From DASQUK01 sp035697145 (GTDB taxonomy: Bacteria; Actinomycetota; Acidimicrobiia; Acidimicrobiales; VFJN01): DNA of 64,000 nt. The notes under the pieces were generated by a model, which worked only from the letters and a program-made list of their open reading frames with translations, had not been told where the DNA came from and did no database searches. Each line of letters opens with the position of its first letter. The first letter of the stretch is position 1. A program made the translations under genes and the position numbers. The stretch covers positions 18,680 to 82,679 of the forward strand of contig DASSDL010000142.1 of NCBI GenBank assembly GCA_035697145.1, given 5' to 3'. Of this stretch, positions 32,665-41,062 are shown one piece after another.

Positions 32665-33786
32665 GTGCCCACGTACCTGACCACCGAGCAGCTGACACAC
32701 GACCTGGCGTTGCGCGATCTCACCGATCCCGGAGCCGGTCCGCATGCCATCCAGTTGCTGGTCGGCCTGGCGGCCGACGCGCTGTCGGCCGCCTGGGCCT
32801 GTCCGACCCGGCCGAGCCCCGGTCCCCGCGTCGTCGCCATAGCCGACAACTACGACAACCTCGGGTTCACCGCCGGTGCCGCCAGCCGCGACGCCCGCTA
32901 CACGCGCTATGTCGATGCGCAGCGCATGTTGCGCAGCCACTCGAGCGCCATGGTGCCGGCGGTACTCCGAGCCCTCGCCGCCGATCCGCTCGACGACGTC
33001 TTGCTGGTCTGCCCCGGCATCGTCTACCGCCGGGACGCCATCGACCGACTGCACACCGGAACCCCGCACCAGCTCGACCTGTGGCGCATCTCGCGTCGGC
33101 CGCTCAGCAATGCCGACATGGACGAGATGATCGCGCTGCTCGTCGACGCCCTCGCACCGGACCGACGCTGGCGGGCCGAACCGAGGCTCCACCCCTACAC
33201 CGTCGACGGCCGCCAAGTCGACCTCCAGGACGAAGGCGAATGGGTGGAGGTGTGGGAATGCGGCCTCGCCCATCCCGGCGTCCTGGGTCGGGCGGGCCTA
33301 GCCGCGTGGCACGGCTTGGCCCTGGGCTTGGGCTTGGACCGGCTGTTCATGCTCCGCAAGCACATCCCCGACATTCGCCTGCTGCGGTCCGCCGACCCCC
33401 GCGTCGGCAACCAGATGATCGACCTCGAGCCCTACCGCGCCGTCTCGATCATGCCCGCCGTGGTGCGTGACCTGTCGGTGGCGGTCGACGCCGACGACGA
33501 CATCGAACAGCTTGGCGACCGCGTGCGCGACGCCCTCGGCGACGACGCCGCTGCCGTCGAGGAGGTCGCGGTCCTGTCCCAGACCGGCTACGACGACCTG
33601 CCTGCGACGGCCATCGCTCGCATGGGAATGGATCGGAGCCACAAGAACGTGCTCGTGCGGGTCGTGCTCCGCCACCTCGAGCGGACGCTCACGGACACCG
33701 AAGCGAACTCCCTCCGAGACCGCATCTACACGGCGCTCCACGGTGGCGACGCGCAGGAGTGGGCCTCGGGCATCGACCGTGCCTGA
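32665..33786 (+). CDS. PheS-like class II synthetase core fused to FDX-ACB domain
   Basis: This 373-residue protein combines a phenylalanyl-tRNA synthetase alpha-type catalytic core (about 55-250) with a ferredoxin-fold anticodon-binding domain (about 257-365). The catalytic signatures are MLRSHSSA near 88, IVYRRDAIDRLHTGTPHQLD (119-138, motif 2), WECGLAHPGVL near 197, and LGLGLDRLFML (220-230, motif 3). The FDX-ACB part keeps VVRDLSVAVD and RTLTDTEANSLRDRI. This is the monomeric architecture of mitochondrial FARS2, not the bacterial PheS/PheT pair. I chose GTG at 32665 because AAAGGAG lies seven bases upstream. It may be a second PheRS or a repurposed aminoacylating enzyme. Confidence 0.82.
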   Translation: MPTYLTTEQLTHDLALRDLTDPGAGPHAIQLLVGLAADALSAAWACPTRPSPGPRVVAIADNYDNLGFTAGAASRDARYTRYVDAQRMLRSHSSAMVPAVLRALAADPLDDVLLVCPGIVYRRDAIDRLHTGTPHQLDLWRISRRPLSNADMDEMIALLVDALAPDRRWRAEPRLHPYTVDGRQVDLQDEGEWVEVWECGLAHPGVLGRAGLAAWHGLALGLGLDRLFMLRKHIPDIRLLRSADPRVGNQMIDLEPYRAVSIMPAVVRDLSVAVDADDDIEQLGDRVRDALGDDAAAVEEVAVLSQTGYDDLPATAIARMGMDRSHKNVLVRVVLRHLERTLTDTEANSLRDRIYTALHGGDAQEWASGIDRA

Positions 33787-34778
33787 CCTGCCGGCTCCGT
33801 CGGCACGGGACGCCTCCCGCGGAAGCGCCCGCGCGACCGATCGTCGTGTGGTGGTCCGGCTTCGACCACCCGTTGTTCGGTCACGACTACGGCGCCTGAG
33901 ACGAACGCTCGGTGGCGACCTGTGCCCTCACCGCGGGGGACGACCGATTCGGCGAAGCGCGGCAGTTGGCCCTCTCCATCGGCCCAGAGGACGAACGTGT
34001 CGAAGCCGTGCGTGATCACCAGGTCGGTCAGCTCGTCGACCCACTGGTCGACCGGGCCGTGGAGAACGCCGATCGAAGTGCCGTCAGTGATGGCACCGCG
34101 CACGTTGAGGATCCGCCGGATCTCGGTCGGGTCGCGTCCTGCGTCCGCGGCCGCGTCCTCGAGCCGGCGCGCCATCTCGGCCAGTGTCTGGACGTCGCCC
34201 GTGAGAGACGGGACCCAGCCGTCCGCCGCTCGCGCCGCCAAGGCGAGGGCCCTGGGGCCATAGACGCCGAGCCAGATCCCGATCGGGTGGGCCGGGACGG
34301 GACCCGACTGCGCGCCAGCCAGCCGGTAGTGCCGCCCCTCGAAGCGCAGGTTGCGTGCACCGCTCCATACCATGCGAACGACCGTGATGGCCTCTTCCAG
34401 CGCGGCCAGGGCAGCGGCAGGCGCGCGTCGCGGCCCGCCGTACGCGGCGATCGCGTCCCAGAAGCCACCGGCGCCGAGGCCGAGCTCGACCCGACCACCG
34501 CTGAGCACGTCCAGACTGGCCGCGGCCTTGGCCAGAACAGCCGGAGGGCGCAAGGGCAGGTTTGCGACATCCGGGAACAGGCGGATCCGGGAGGTCCTCC
34601 CGGCGATCACGCTCAGCAACGTCCACGTGTCGACGTAACGACGTTGATAGGGGTGGTCCTGGATGCCGACGTAGTCGAGCCCGCGGCGCTCGACGTCCAG
34701 GGCGGTGGCCACCAGAGGGTCGCTGGCGTTGGGCACCAGGAAGTACCCGAACCTCACCTCACGACCGTGATCGGGCAC
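33726..34778 (-). CDS. Luciferase-like (F420-type) oxidoreductase
   Basis: This 350-residue protein has the TIM-barrel pattern of luciferase-like monooxygenases: YVGIQDHPYQRR, LDVLSGGRVELGLGAGG and GIWLGVYGPRALALAARAADGW. In actinobacteria most use coenzyme F420. The GTG start has GGGAGGA upstream. The last 60 or so residues are Arg/Pro-rich and extend 61 bp into the convergent PheS-like gene, so the native C-terminus may be a later product of stop loss. Confidence 0.83.
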   Translation of the reverse strand: MPDHGREVRFGYFLVPNASDPLVATALDVERRGLDYVGIQDHPYQRRYVDTWTLLSVIAGRTSRIRLFPDVANLPLRPPAVLAKAAASLDVLSGGRVELGLGAGGFWDAIAAYGGPRRAPAAALAALEEAITVVRMVWSGARNLRFEGRHYRLAGAQSGPVPAHPIGIWLGVYGPRALALAARAADGWVPSLTGDVQTLAEMARRLEDAAADAGRDPTEIRRILNVRGAITDGTSIGVLHGPVDQWVDELTDLVITHGFDTFVLWADGEGQLPRFAESVVPRGEGTGRHRAFVSGAVVVTEQRVVEAGPPHDDRSRGRFRGRRPVPTEPAGQARSMPEAHSCASPPWSAV

Positions 34779-34819
34779 GGCATCCTCCCGTCAGGGTTCG
34801 GGCTCCTCAGCGCGGGGCC

Positions 34820-35440
34820 TCATGAGCACCCCCGAGGATCTCCCGGTCCAGTGGCGAGCAGCGCTGTCAGGAGCTCGTCGATCGCCTCCTGCCCACGACG
34901 TATCGCCAGGCGACCCTCGTCGGCTCGGGCAACCAGCAGCGCCACTTCGAGCAGTGCGGCCAGGACCATGTGAGCCATGACGTCGACCAGCTCCGGCTTG
35001 ACCCGCCCGTCGGCGGCGATGGCGGCGATCGCTGCCTTGACGAGCCCGAAGGCATGCTGCTCGTCGATCTCCCGCCAGCGCTGCCACCCGACCACGGCTG
35101 GAGCGTCGATGAGGGAGATCTGGCGCACGACCGGATCACGACACATCGCCAGGTATGCGGAACAGCCTCGGCGTAGCCCGTCCAGCGGGTCGGTGGCACC
35201 GCGCGCCGCACGTGTGACCTTGACCATTGCCTGGGCCTCGACCGACTCGAGCACGGCTTCGAACAGTGCCTCCTTGCTTTCGAAGTGGTGGTAGAGCGCG
35301 CCCCTACTCACACCGGCGGCGTCGAGCACGGCCGGGATCGCAGTTGCGTCGTACCCGTTGGTGGCGAACAGCTCCGTCGCCAGCTCGATCAGCGCCGCTC
35401 TGGTGGCCTGTCCCTGCTCGACACGCTTGTTCACCGCCAC
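34820..35440 (-). CDS. TetR-family regulator (AcrR type)
   Basis: This 206-residue regulator has a clear N-terminal helix-turn-helix: AAGVSRGALYHHFESKEALF around residues 42-61. It is divergent from the alpha/beta hydrolase gene. The 71-bp gap carries two near-identical palindromic sites, the probable operators for autoregulation and control of the hydrolase. The GTG at 35440 was kept; a GTG six bases later is equally possible. It lies 41 bp upstream of the luciferase-like gene on the same strand and may be co-transcribed with it. Confidence 0.9.
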   Translation of the reverse strand: MAVNKRVEQGQATRAALIELATELFATNGYDATAIPAVLDAAGVSRGALYHHFESKEALFEAVLESVEAQAMVKVTRAARGATDPLDGLRRGCSAYLAMCRDPVVRQISLIDAPAVVGWQRWREIDEQHAFGLVKAAIAAIAADGRVKPELVDVMAHMVLAALLEVALLVARADEGRLAIRRGQEAIDELLTALLATGPGDPRGCS

Positions 35441-35443
35441 AGC

Positions 35444-35490
35444 TTGACATACCGACCGACGGTCTGTGAATATACCGACCGTCGGTCTGT
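35444..35490. promoter_or_regulatory. Duplicated TetR operator overlapping promoter
   Basis: ATACCGACCGACGGTCTGT (35449-35467) and ATACCGACCGTCGGTCTGT (35472-35490) differ at one base. The second contains the palindrome ACCGAC-C-GTCGGT. A consensus -35 TTGACA (35444-35449) for the plus-strand hydrolase gene abuts the first copy, so bound repressor would cover the promoter. This is the standard spacing for two TetR dimers on adjacent faces. Confidence 0.8.
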
Positions 35491-35511
35491 TAACCCGCGA
35501 GGAGTCAAGCC

Positions 35512-36378
35512 ATGATGCCGAACGAGCTCGAAGCGCACCGCCGTACCGCTACCACCGAACTCGGCGAGATCTCCTACCTCGACGTGGGTGAGGGACCGAC
35601 AGCGTTGTTCGTCCATGGCGTCTTCACCAACGCGTTCTTCTGGCGGAATGTGCTCGCGGGCGTCGGCTCACAGCGGCGCTGCATCGCCATCGACCTGCCC
35701 GCCCACGGGCAGACCCGAACGACGGAATCCTGGGACCTGTCGCTCGGGGGCCTGGCGCACGCGGTCGTCGCGCTGTGCGATGCCATCGACACGGGCCCGG
35801 TCGACCTCGTCGCCAACGACACGGGCGGCGCCGTGGCCCAGATCTTCGCCGCCACCAACCCGCACCGGCTGCGTAGCTTCACGCTCACCAACTGCGACAC
35901 CCAGGGCAACATCCCGCCCCCGGACTTCGCTCCCGTCGTCGACTTGGCCCGCCAGGGCGGGCTGGCTGACGCCGTCAAGAGTCTGGCGACGGATTTCGGG
36001 CTGGCTCGCTCCGACGCGGGCTTCGGTTCCGGTTACGAGCGACCCCAGGACCTGCCCGACGAGGTGCTGCACGCCTACCTGGCGCCGCTAGCCGAATCCG
36101 ACCTGCGCGCCAGCGAGCTCCAGCGGTGCGTCGCGCAGCTCGAACCGGGACCACTGCTCGCCGTCGAGCCGCAGCTGAAGGAGCTCGAGACCCCAACGCT
36201 GCTGGTCTGGGGCACCGGGGACCCGTTCTTCGACCTGTCCTGGGCACGCTGGCTGCGCGACACCATTCCCGGCGTCACCGAGATCGTCGAGATCGAAGGC
36301 GCCAAGCTGTTCTTCCCCGACGAACGCGCCGCCGACCTGGTCCCCCACCTCCAGCGCCACTGGGAGGCGACCGGATGA
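35512..36378 (+). CDS. Alpha/beta hydrolase, haloalkane-dehalogenase-like, without evident catalytic His
   Basis: This 288-residue protein has the Asp nucleophile elbow ANDTGG (Asp103) of haloalkane/fluoroacetate dehalogenase relatives, FVHGVFTNAFFW for the oxyanion hole, and an acid candidate Asp237 in GTGDPFFD. The place where the catalytic histidine normally sits reads GAKLFFPDERA, with no histidine. Either another residue serves or the protein is not a hydrolase. GAGGAG precedes the ATG. Divergent TetR and duplicated operators indicate it is the controlled gene. Confidence 0.8.
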   Translation: MMPNELEAHRRTATTELGEISYLDVGEGPTALFVHGVFTNAFFWRNVLAGVGSQRRCIAIDLPAHGQTRTTESWDLSLGGLAHAVVALCDAIDTGPVDLVANDTGGAVAQIFAATNPHRLRSFTLTNCDTQGNIPPPDFAPVVDLARQGGLADAVKSLATDFGLARSDAGFGSGYERPQDLPDEVLHAYLAPLAESDLRASELQRCVAQLEPGPLLAVEPQLKELETPTLLVWGTGDPFFDLSWARWLRDTIPGVTEIVEIEGAKLFFPDERAADLVPHLQRHWEATG

Positions 36379-36546
36379 GCCACGGCGCCTGATCCCCGCC
36401 ACCCGAGGTTCCTGGCGACGATTTGGTTGCTGGGGGCAACTATTCGGGCTCCTCCGGCGTCAGCTCCACCGGCCCCCGCGCGACGACGCGGCGGACATGG
36501 GCGTCGTCGTTGCCCGGCCATCGCGGCAGGCGGTTCCGTCAGAAGG

Positions 36547-36575
36547 TGGACATTCGCGTGCGGACTGGACATACT
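36547..36575 (+). promoter_or_regulatory. Promoter of the universal stress protein gene
   Basis: TGGACA (36547-36552) and CATACT (36570-36575) are 17 bp apart, a good housekeeping-type match. Transcription would start around 36582, leaving a 5' leader of only about four bases, consistent with the lack of a ribosome site. Confidence 0.5.
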
Positions 36576-36585
36576 CACGCACTCA

Positions 36586-36960
36586 ATGGTCACGACCGTC
36601 GCCGTCGGTGTCGATGGGTCCGCCACGGCCGCTGAGGCCGTGAAGATGGCGGCCGAGGTCGCGCGGCGGTTCGAGGCGGAGCTGGTCCTGCTCTCCGCCT
36701 ACAACCGCCCGCTCGAGTCGTCGCAGCAGCGCGAGGTGGTCGCGCGGACGGAGGCGCGGCTCCGGCAGGAGGGCGTTCGCTGTCGGACGCTCGCCGAGGA
36801 GGGCAACCCCTCCGACGTGCTCGTCCGCCTTGCGAAGAAGTGCGGCGCCGACATCCTCGTCGTGGGCAACAAGGGCATGCAGCGCCGCGCGCTCGGCAGC
36901 ATCCCGAATTCGGTGACGCACCAGGCGGAGTGCTCGGTCCTCGTCGTCAAGACGACGTAG
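36586..36960 (+). CDS. Universal stress protein (UspA family)
   Basis: This 124-residue protein is a single Usp domain: VAVGVDGSATAAEAV at the start and the ATP-binding-type tail VVGNKGMQRRALGSIPNSVT. The ATG at 36586 was chosen because the region before it is non-coding and carries a promoter. It stands alone. Confidence 0.9.
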   Translation: MVTTVAVGVDGSATAAEAVKMAAEVARRFEAELVLLSAYNRPLESSQQREVVARTEARLRQEGVRCRTLAEEGNPSDVLVRLAKKCGADILVVGNKGMQRRALGSIPNSVTHQAECSVLVVKTT

Positions 36961-37138
36961 CCCGGCGGTCAAGCCGCGCCAGAACTGCTTGATTCGATCG
37001 GGGTGGCTAACGGCCTATGCCACAGCTGCCGAGCTGAGGACTCGGTGGCGACCGGCGCCTCCGAATGTGCTGGTCAGCGCCGCTCACGCGCGGTTGCCCA
37101 GCAACCAGAACTGCGTCAGGAAGCCAGGGTGGGTCCGC

Positions 37139-37981
37139 TCAGGTCGTCGCGTCGTTGACGAAGGCGTCGGTGTGAGCCTGTGCCCACTGCTCGAAGGTGC
37201 GCGGCGCGTGGCCGGTGATCTCCAGCACTGAAGGGACGATGAGGGAATCGTCGAACTCGCCGTCCGTGAAGAAGCGGAAGAACCCGTCGATGAAGGGCGC
37301 CGGCGTGTCGGCCGCCATCTCGGCGCGGGCCTCGTCGTCGGAGAGCGGCTCGTAGCGGAGGGGTCGCCGGAGAACGCGGGCGAGCGTGGTGACCTGTTCG
37401 CCGGGCGTCAGCGGTTGGGGCCCGCTCAGGGCCGGCGTCTTGCCCTGGTGGCCGGGCTCAGTGAGGACCGTCGCGGCCACGGCGGCGATGTCGGCGGGGT
37501 CGATCGACGCGATGGGCACATCCGGCCACGGCGCACGCACGACGTCGCCTCGCTGGATCTGGGGCAGCCAGCGCAAGGCGTTCGAATGGAAGCCACTCGG
37601 CCGCAGGATGGTCCAGGGCATCCCGGAGCCCCGGACCGCGGCTTCAGCGCCGAGCCACATACGGGTGATGGCGTTGTCGGGCTTGCCGGCTACGACGCAA
37701 CGAGAGGTGAGCAGCACGACGTGCTCCACGCCCGTCTCGCGCATGCGCCCGAGCAGCTCGACGGTGGCAAACCCTCCCAGCAGGAACGCCCGCCGGATAC
37801 CCGTCAGCGCCGGGGCAACGGTGTCGGGCGAAGCGAGATCACCCGCCATCACGTCGACCGCCGCCGGCAGCGCCACGCGGTTCGGGTCGCGTGCCAGGGC
37901 CCGCACGTCCGAGCGTCGCTCGACCAGTGCGCGGACCAGCTCGTTGCCGACGTTGCCGGTCGCGCCGGTGACCAGGATCAT
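37139..37981 (-). CDS. NAD(P)-binding protein, NmrA-like atypical SDR
   Basis: This 280-residue protein starts with ILVTGATGNVGNELVRAL, the dinucleotide-binding motif of NmrA/QOR2-type proteins, and has VEHVVLLTS and MPWTILRPSGF. Members include quinone reductases and redox sensors. The ATG overlaps the stop of the SDR gene upstream (ATGA). It is the third gene of a TetR-controlled oxidoreductase operon. Confidence 0.87.
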   Translation of the reverse strand: MILVTGATGNVGNELVRALVERRSDVRALARDPNRVALPAAVDVMAGDLASPDTVAPALTGIRRAFLLGGFATVELLGRMRETGVEHVVLLTSRCVVAGKPDNAITRMWLGAEAAVRGSGMPWTILRPSGFHSNALRWLPQIQRGDVVRAPWPDVPIASIDPADIAAVAATVLTEPGHQGKTPALSGPQPLTPGEQVTTLARVLRRPLRYEPLSDDEARAEMAADTPAPFIDGFFRFFTDGEFDDSLIVPSVLEITGHAPRTFEQWAQAHTDAFVNDATT

Positions 37982-38703
37982 GTCGTGCCGTCCAGGGAGT
38001 CGACCAGGGTCTCGCCGCCGGTGACCTCCAGCACGGCACCGGTCACTTGCGGATTGGTCATCACGAACACCGCCGCCTGCGCGATGTCATCGGGCGTGCC
38101 CATCCGCCCGACCGGCATCGCCCGAGCGACCCGTTGGCGGAGATCGTGCCGGTCCGTCTCGGGCAGGAACGACCACATGGCGCTGTCCGTGTAACCGGGA
38201 CGGATCGTGTTGACGCGCCGCGGACCCAGCTCGATCGCCAACGCACGGGTGAGGCCCTCGACGGCGGCGAAGGCCGCGGTGATCATCGAGCCGCGGGTTG
38301 GTGGGCGGACGGCGGCCCCGCCGGTGACGAAGGTGATCGACCCCCCGCCCCGCAGGCCCGGTGCCGCGTAGCGGGCGCACGTCCAGCTGCCGAAGAACTT
38401 GCCGTCCATGAACGTGCGTGCCTCCGGAAGGTCCTGCTCGAGGAACGCCGCGGGCGACCCCGGCGAGGCGGTCACGAGCAGATGGTCGAGTGGGCCGAGG
38501 TCGTCGAACAGCCGCCGCACCGACGCCTCGTCCGTGACGTCGACCTCGGCCTGCTGGACTCCGTGGATCTCCTCACGGTCGGCCGGCGGCCGTCGACCAG
38601 CCGCCACCACGTCGGCGCCGAGTGACGCTGTGGCTCGGACGGTTGCGAGACCCATGCCGCTGGTCCCGCCTACGACGACGACTCGCTGGCCCGCCATGTT
38701 CAT
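37978..38703 (-). CDS. Short-chain dehydrogenase/reductase
   Basis: This 241-residue SDR has VVGGTSGMGLATVR near the start, an ITFVTGG strand and a GGETLVDS tail. The usual Tyr-x-x-x-Lys is not obvious: the corresponding stretch reads SMITAAFAAVEGLTRAL, so the catalytic Tyr and Lys may be replaced. The ATG overlaps the preceding stop by one base (TGATG). It is the middle gene of the operon. Confidence 0.83.
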   Translation of the reverse strand: MNMAGQRVVVVGGTSGMGLATVRATASLGADVVAAGRRPPADREEIHGVQQAEVDVTDEASVRRLFDDLGPLDHLLVTASPGSPAAFLEQDLPEARTFMDGKFFGSWTCARYAAPGLRGGGSITFVTGGAAVRPPTRGSMITAAFAAVEGLTRALAIELGPRRVNTIRPGYTDSAMWSFLPETDRHDLRQRVARAMPVGRMGTPDDIAQAAVFVMTNPQVTGAVLEVTGGETLVDSLDGTT

Positions 38704-39620
38704 CACGACGACACCTCCAGCACCGCCTTGCCCCGCACCTTGCGGCCCAACAGCGCGGCGGCGGCGTCGGCGGCCTTCTCCCACGGGCCCAACCAGTCGA
38801 CCTGCGGGTCGAGCTGACCGGCAGCGACGAGGCCCACGAGGAACGCCAGGTCCGGGCCAAACTGCGGTCCGATGGCGAACGCCTCGATGCGGGTGCCGCC
38901 GCCGCGAAGCCGTGCCTGTTCGAAGTCGATCGTGGTGGGCTCCAACGACGCCATGCCGACGCTCTGCACGCAGCCACCGGGTTCGAGGAGCCCGTAGGCC
39001 ACGGCGAGCGTGGCTCCGCCGACGTTGTCCAGGGCCCCGTGGACCGGTTCGGCGACGCCGTCGAGACCGACGACCACCTCGGCGGCCCCAAGCGCGGCCA
39101 GCCCCTCACCTCTCGCGGGGCTACCAACCGAGGCGACCACGTGGGCGCCCGCTCTCGCCGCGAGCTGAACGGCGAAGCGGCCCACCCCACCTGAGGCGCC
39201 TGTGATCAGCACGCGCCGCCCGACCAGCGAGCCGAGCCGGCGCAGGGCCCGCAACGCCGTCACGCCCGCCACCGGGATGGCGGCCACCGGAGCCAGCTCC
39301 ACCTCGTCGGGCACCGCAGCGAGCTCGAGGGTGTCGACCGCGCGCAGTTCGGCCCATGCGCCGGACCAGCCGAAGGTCACGACCCGGGTGCCCGGTGGCG
39401 GGCCGGAACCGTCCCTGGCCGCCGAGATCACCACCCCCGACGCATCGAATCCGGGCACGGCGCCGGGAACCTGACGGTCATGAATGAAGGCGACGTCTGC
39501 GAAGTTGAGCGATGTCGCCGCTACCGCGATCAGCGCCTCCGATGGGCCGGGCTCAGGATCGGGAGCCTCCCCCAGCTCGAGACCCTGGGGCGCATCGGGG
39601 GCATAGAGGAGTGCTCGCAT
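38703..39620 (-). CDS. Zinc-independent quinone-oxidoreductase-type MDR protein
   Basis: This 305-residue medium-chain reductase has VLITGASGGVGRFAVQLA for NADPH binding and no structural-zinc cysteines, as in quinone oxidoreductases. It is the first gene of the operon, and its start is 64 bp from the nearest TetR operator (39684). Three reductases in one repressor-controlled unit suggest a response to an electrophile or quinone. Confidence 0.86.
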   Translation of the reverse strand: MRALLYAPDAPQGLELGEAPDPEPGPSEALIAVAATSLNFADVAFIHDRQVPGAVPGFDASGVVISAARDGSGPPPGTRVVTFGWSGAWAELRAVDTLELAAVPDEVELAPVAAIPVAGVTALRALRRLGSLVGRRVLITGASGGVGRFAVQLAARAGAHVVASVGSPARGEGLAALGAAEVVVGLDGVAEPVHGALDNVGGATLAVAYGLLEPGGCVQSVGMASLEPTTIDFEQARLRGGGTRIEAFAIGPQFGPDLAFLVGLVAAGQLDPQVDWLGPWEKAADAAAALLGRKVRGKAVLEVSS

Positions 39621-39683
39621 CAGCGATCACACGGCTGCCCGTCCGTGGCCCTTGACATCATCGGCTCCTCCTCTGGTTTAAGA

Positions 39684-39773
39684 GACCGCTCGGTCCGAGA
39701 CCGCTCAGTCCCTTATAATCCCGGGTTGGGTCTCGTGTCAACAGGCGGGCCCGCCGACAGAGACCGATCGGTC
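39684..39773. promoter_or_regulatory. Divergent promoter with three TetR operators
   Basis: Three copies of a GACCGNTCRGTC-like palindrome are present: 39684-39695, 39699-39710 (one arm imperfect) and 39762-39773 (GACCGATCGGTC, perfect). Between them is a near-consensus minus-strand promoter, TTGACA (39736-39741) and TATAAG (39712-39717), with an 18-bp spacer. A plus-strand TATAAT (39714-39719) overlaps its -10. Operators flank both sides of this promoter, so the TetR protein at 39804 should repress the reductase operon and itself. Confidence 0.8.
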
Positions 39774-39803
39774 CGCTAAAGTGGGAGCGGAGGAGCACGG
39801 CCA

Positions 39804-40409
39804 ATGGCGCGAAAGCCCGCACCGGGGTCACGAGATCGCATACTGGGCACCGCCGCGCGGCTCTTTCAGGAGCACGGCCCCCGCGCTGTGGGCACGCAAC
39901 AGATCATCGACGAATGCGGCTGCGGGAAGAAGCTGCTGTATCAAGAGTTCGCGAGCAAGGACGACCTCGTTGTCGCCTACCTCGAGCGCTGTCAGCAAGA
40001 GTGGACCGCCATCATGGACGAGGCGACCCGCCCGTACGCCGACGATCCCGCTCGCCAGCTCGTCGCGATGGTGCGCGCCGTGGCCCGGCAGGTCGCCTCT
40101 CCGGAGTTCCGAGGCTGCCCGTTCCGAACCACCCATGCACAGTTCCCCGACGACCATCCCTCGCACCAGTTGACGGTCCGGCACGTCGAGAACCTGCGAA
40201 CCCGGCTGCACAGGCTCGCCCAAGGAGCCAACGCGCGCGATCCGCGCACCCTGGCCGACCGGCTCATGCTGATCATCGATGGCCTCTACATCGACGGAGC
40301 GATGCTCGGTCCTAAGGGCCCGGCCACGGCAGCCGTCGCACTGGCCGAGGACCTCGTCCATTTGGCGATCGAACCACCCGCCGGCGCCTCGCGGGGCCGC
40401 GGGCGATGA
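39804..40409 (+). CDS. TetR-family regulator of the reductase operon
   Basis: This 201-residue regulator has an N-terminal helix-turn-helix (IIDECGCGKKLLYQEFASKDDL, about residues 34-55) with cysteines at 38 and 40. A further cysteine lies in FRGCPFRTTH in the ligand domain. GGAGGAG precedes the ATG. The cysteine in the recognition region and the reductase targets make a thiol-reactive signal conceivable. Confidence 0.9.
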   Translation: MARKPAPGSRDRILGTAARLFQEHGPRAVGTQQIIDECGCGKKLLYQEFASKDDLVVAYLERCQQEWTAIMDEATRPYADDPARQLVAMVRAVARQVASPEFRGCPFRTTHAQFPDDHPSHQLTVRHVENLRTRLHRLAQGANARDPRTLADRLMLIIDGLYIDGAMLGPKGPATAAVALAEDLVHLAIEPPAGASRGRGR

Positions 40410-41062
40410 ATTCACTCGGGCCGATGGGGTTTCGTCAACAGAGCGAATGCGCCATGCCCATCGCGTGACACCAGTCAGCGGGAGATCGATGGGAGGGAGA
40501 TAGCCCCGTCGAGTCCGAGCGAGCCCGATCCGCCCCGCCCGCCTCCGCGGGCCCCGCAGGAGGACAACGCTGACCTGAGCCTTGCCGGCTCAACACCGCC
40601 ACGATCGACGCACGGACCGGTCGAGTCGGTCGCCGGCCGACGCACACAGCGGGTCGTACACCCTGACGTGACGAGGTAGAGGTGGCACCGAACTGCGCTC
40701 CTGCGCCACCACACCGAACGCGCCACACAACGACACCGCCGCGACGGCTACCACGCGCACGGAACGGCCCTTCCGCGTGTCACCGTGCCGGCGTTGTGGC
40801 GCGTGCATGTATGCGCGGGAGCGTCGTTCTGGGACACCGTCCCGACGTCGGGCCCGACGTCGCGCGCTTCGAACGTGCGCTTCTCAAGCCCGTCCAGGTA
40901 ACGACGATTCGGGCGCGCACGAACTCGTGCGTTCTCACGCAAGGAGGGCAGCGATGAGAGCGTCCGCGACCCACGGAGCGGCAGCCGAAGACGGCGCGAA
41001 AGCGCCGCCGATGATCCAACACGACCCATTTGTCAGGGCAACATCGAGAAGAGCCGGAGGGG
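40410..41062. other. 653-bp region without a convincing gene
   Basis: No frame here shows clear coding character. The best candidate is a plus-strand ORF at 40954-41175 (73 residues) with a perfect AAGGAGG site and a CGCACGA-AC-TCGTGCG palindrome upstream, but it runs antisense into the LuxR gene and its second half is Arg/Trp-rich noise. A minus-strand frame at 40590-40808 has a hydrophobic stretch like a signal peptide but no recognisable product. Confidence 0.5.

Noticed and set aside
40590..40808. Minus-strand frame with a signal-peptide-like hydrophobic run
   Set aside because: No ribosome site of note, no recognisable mature domain and low coding character.
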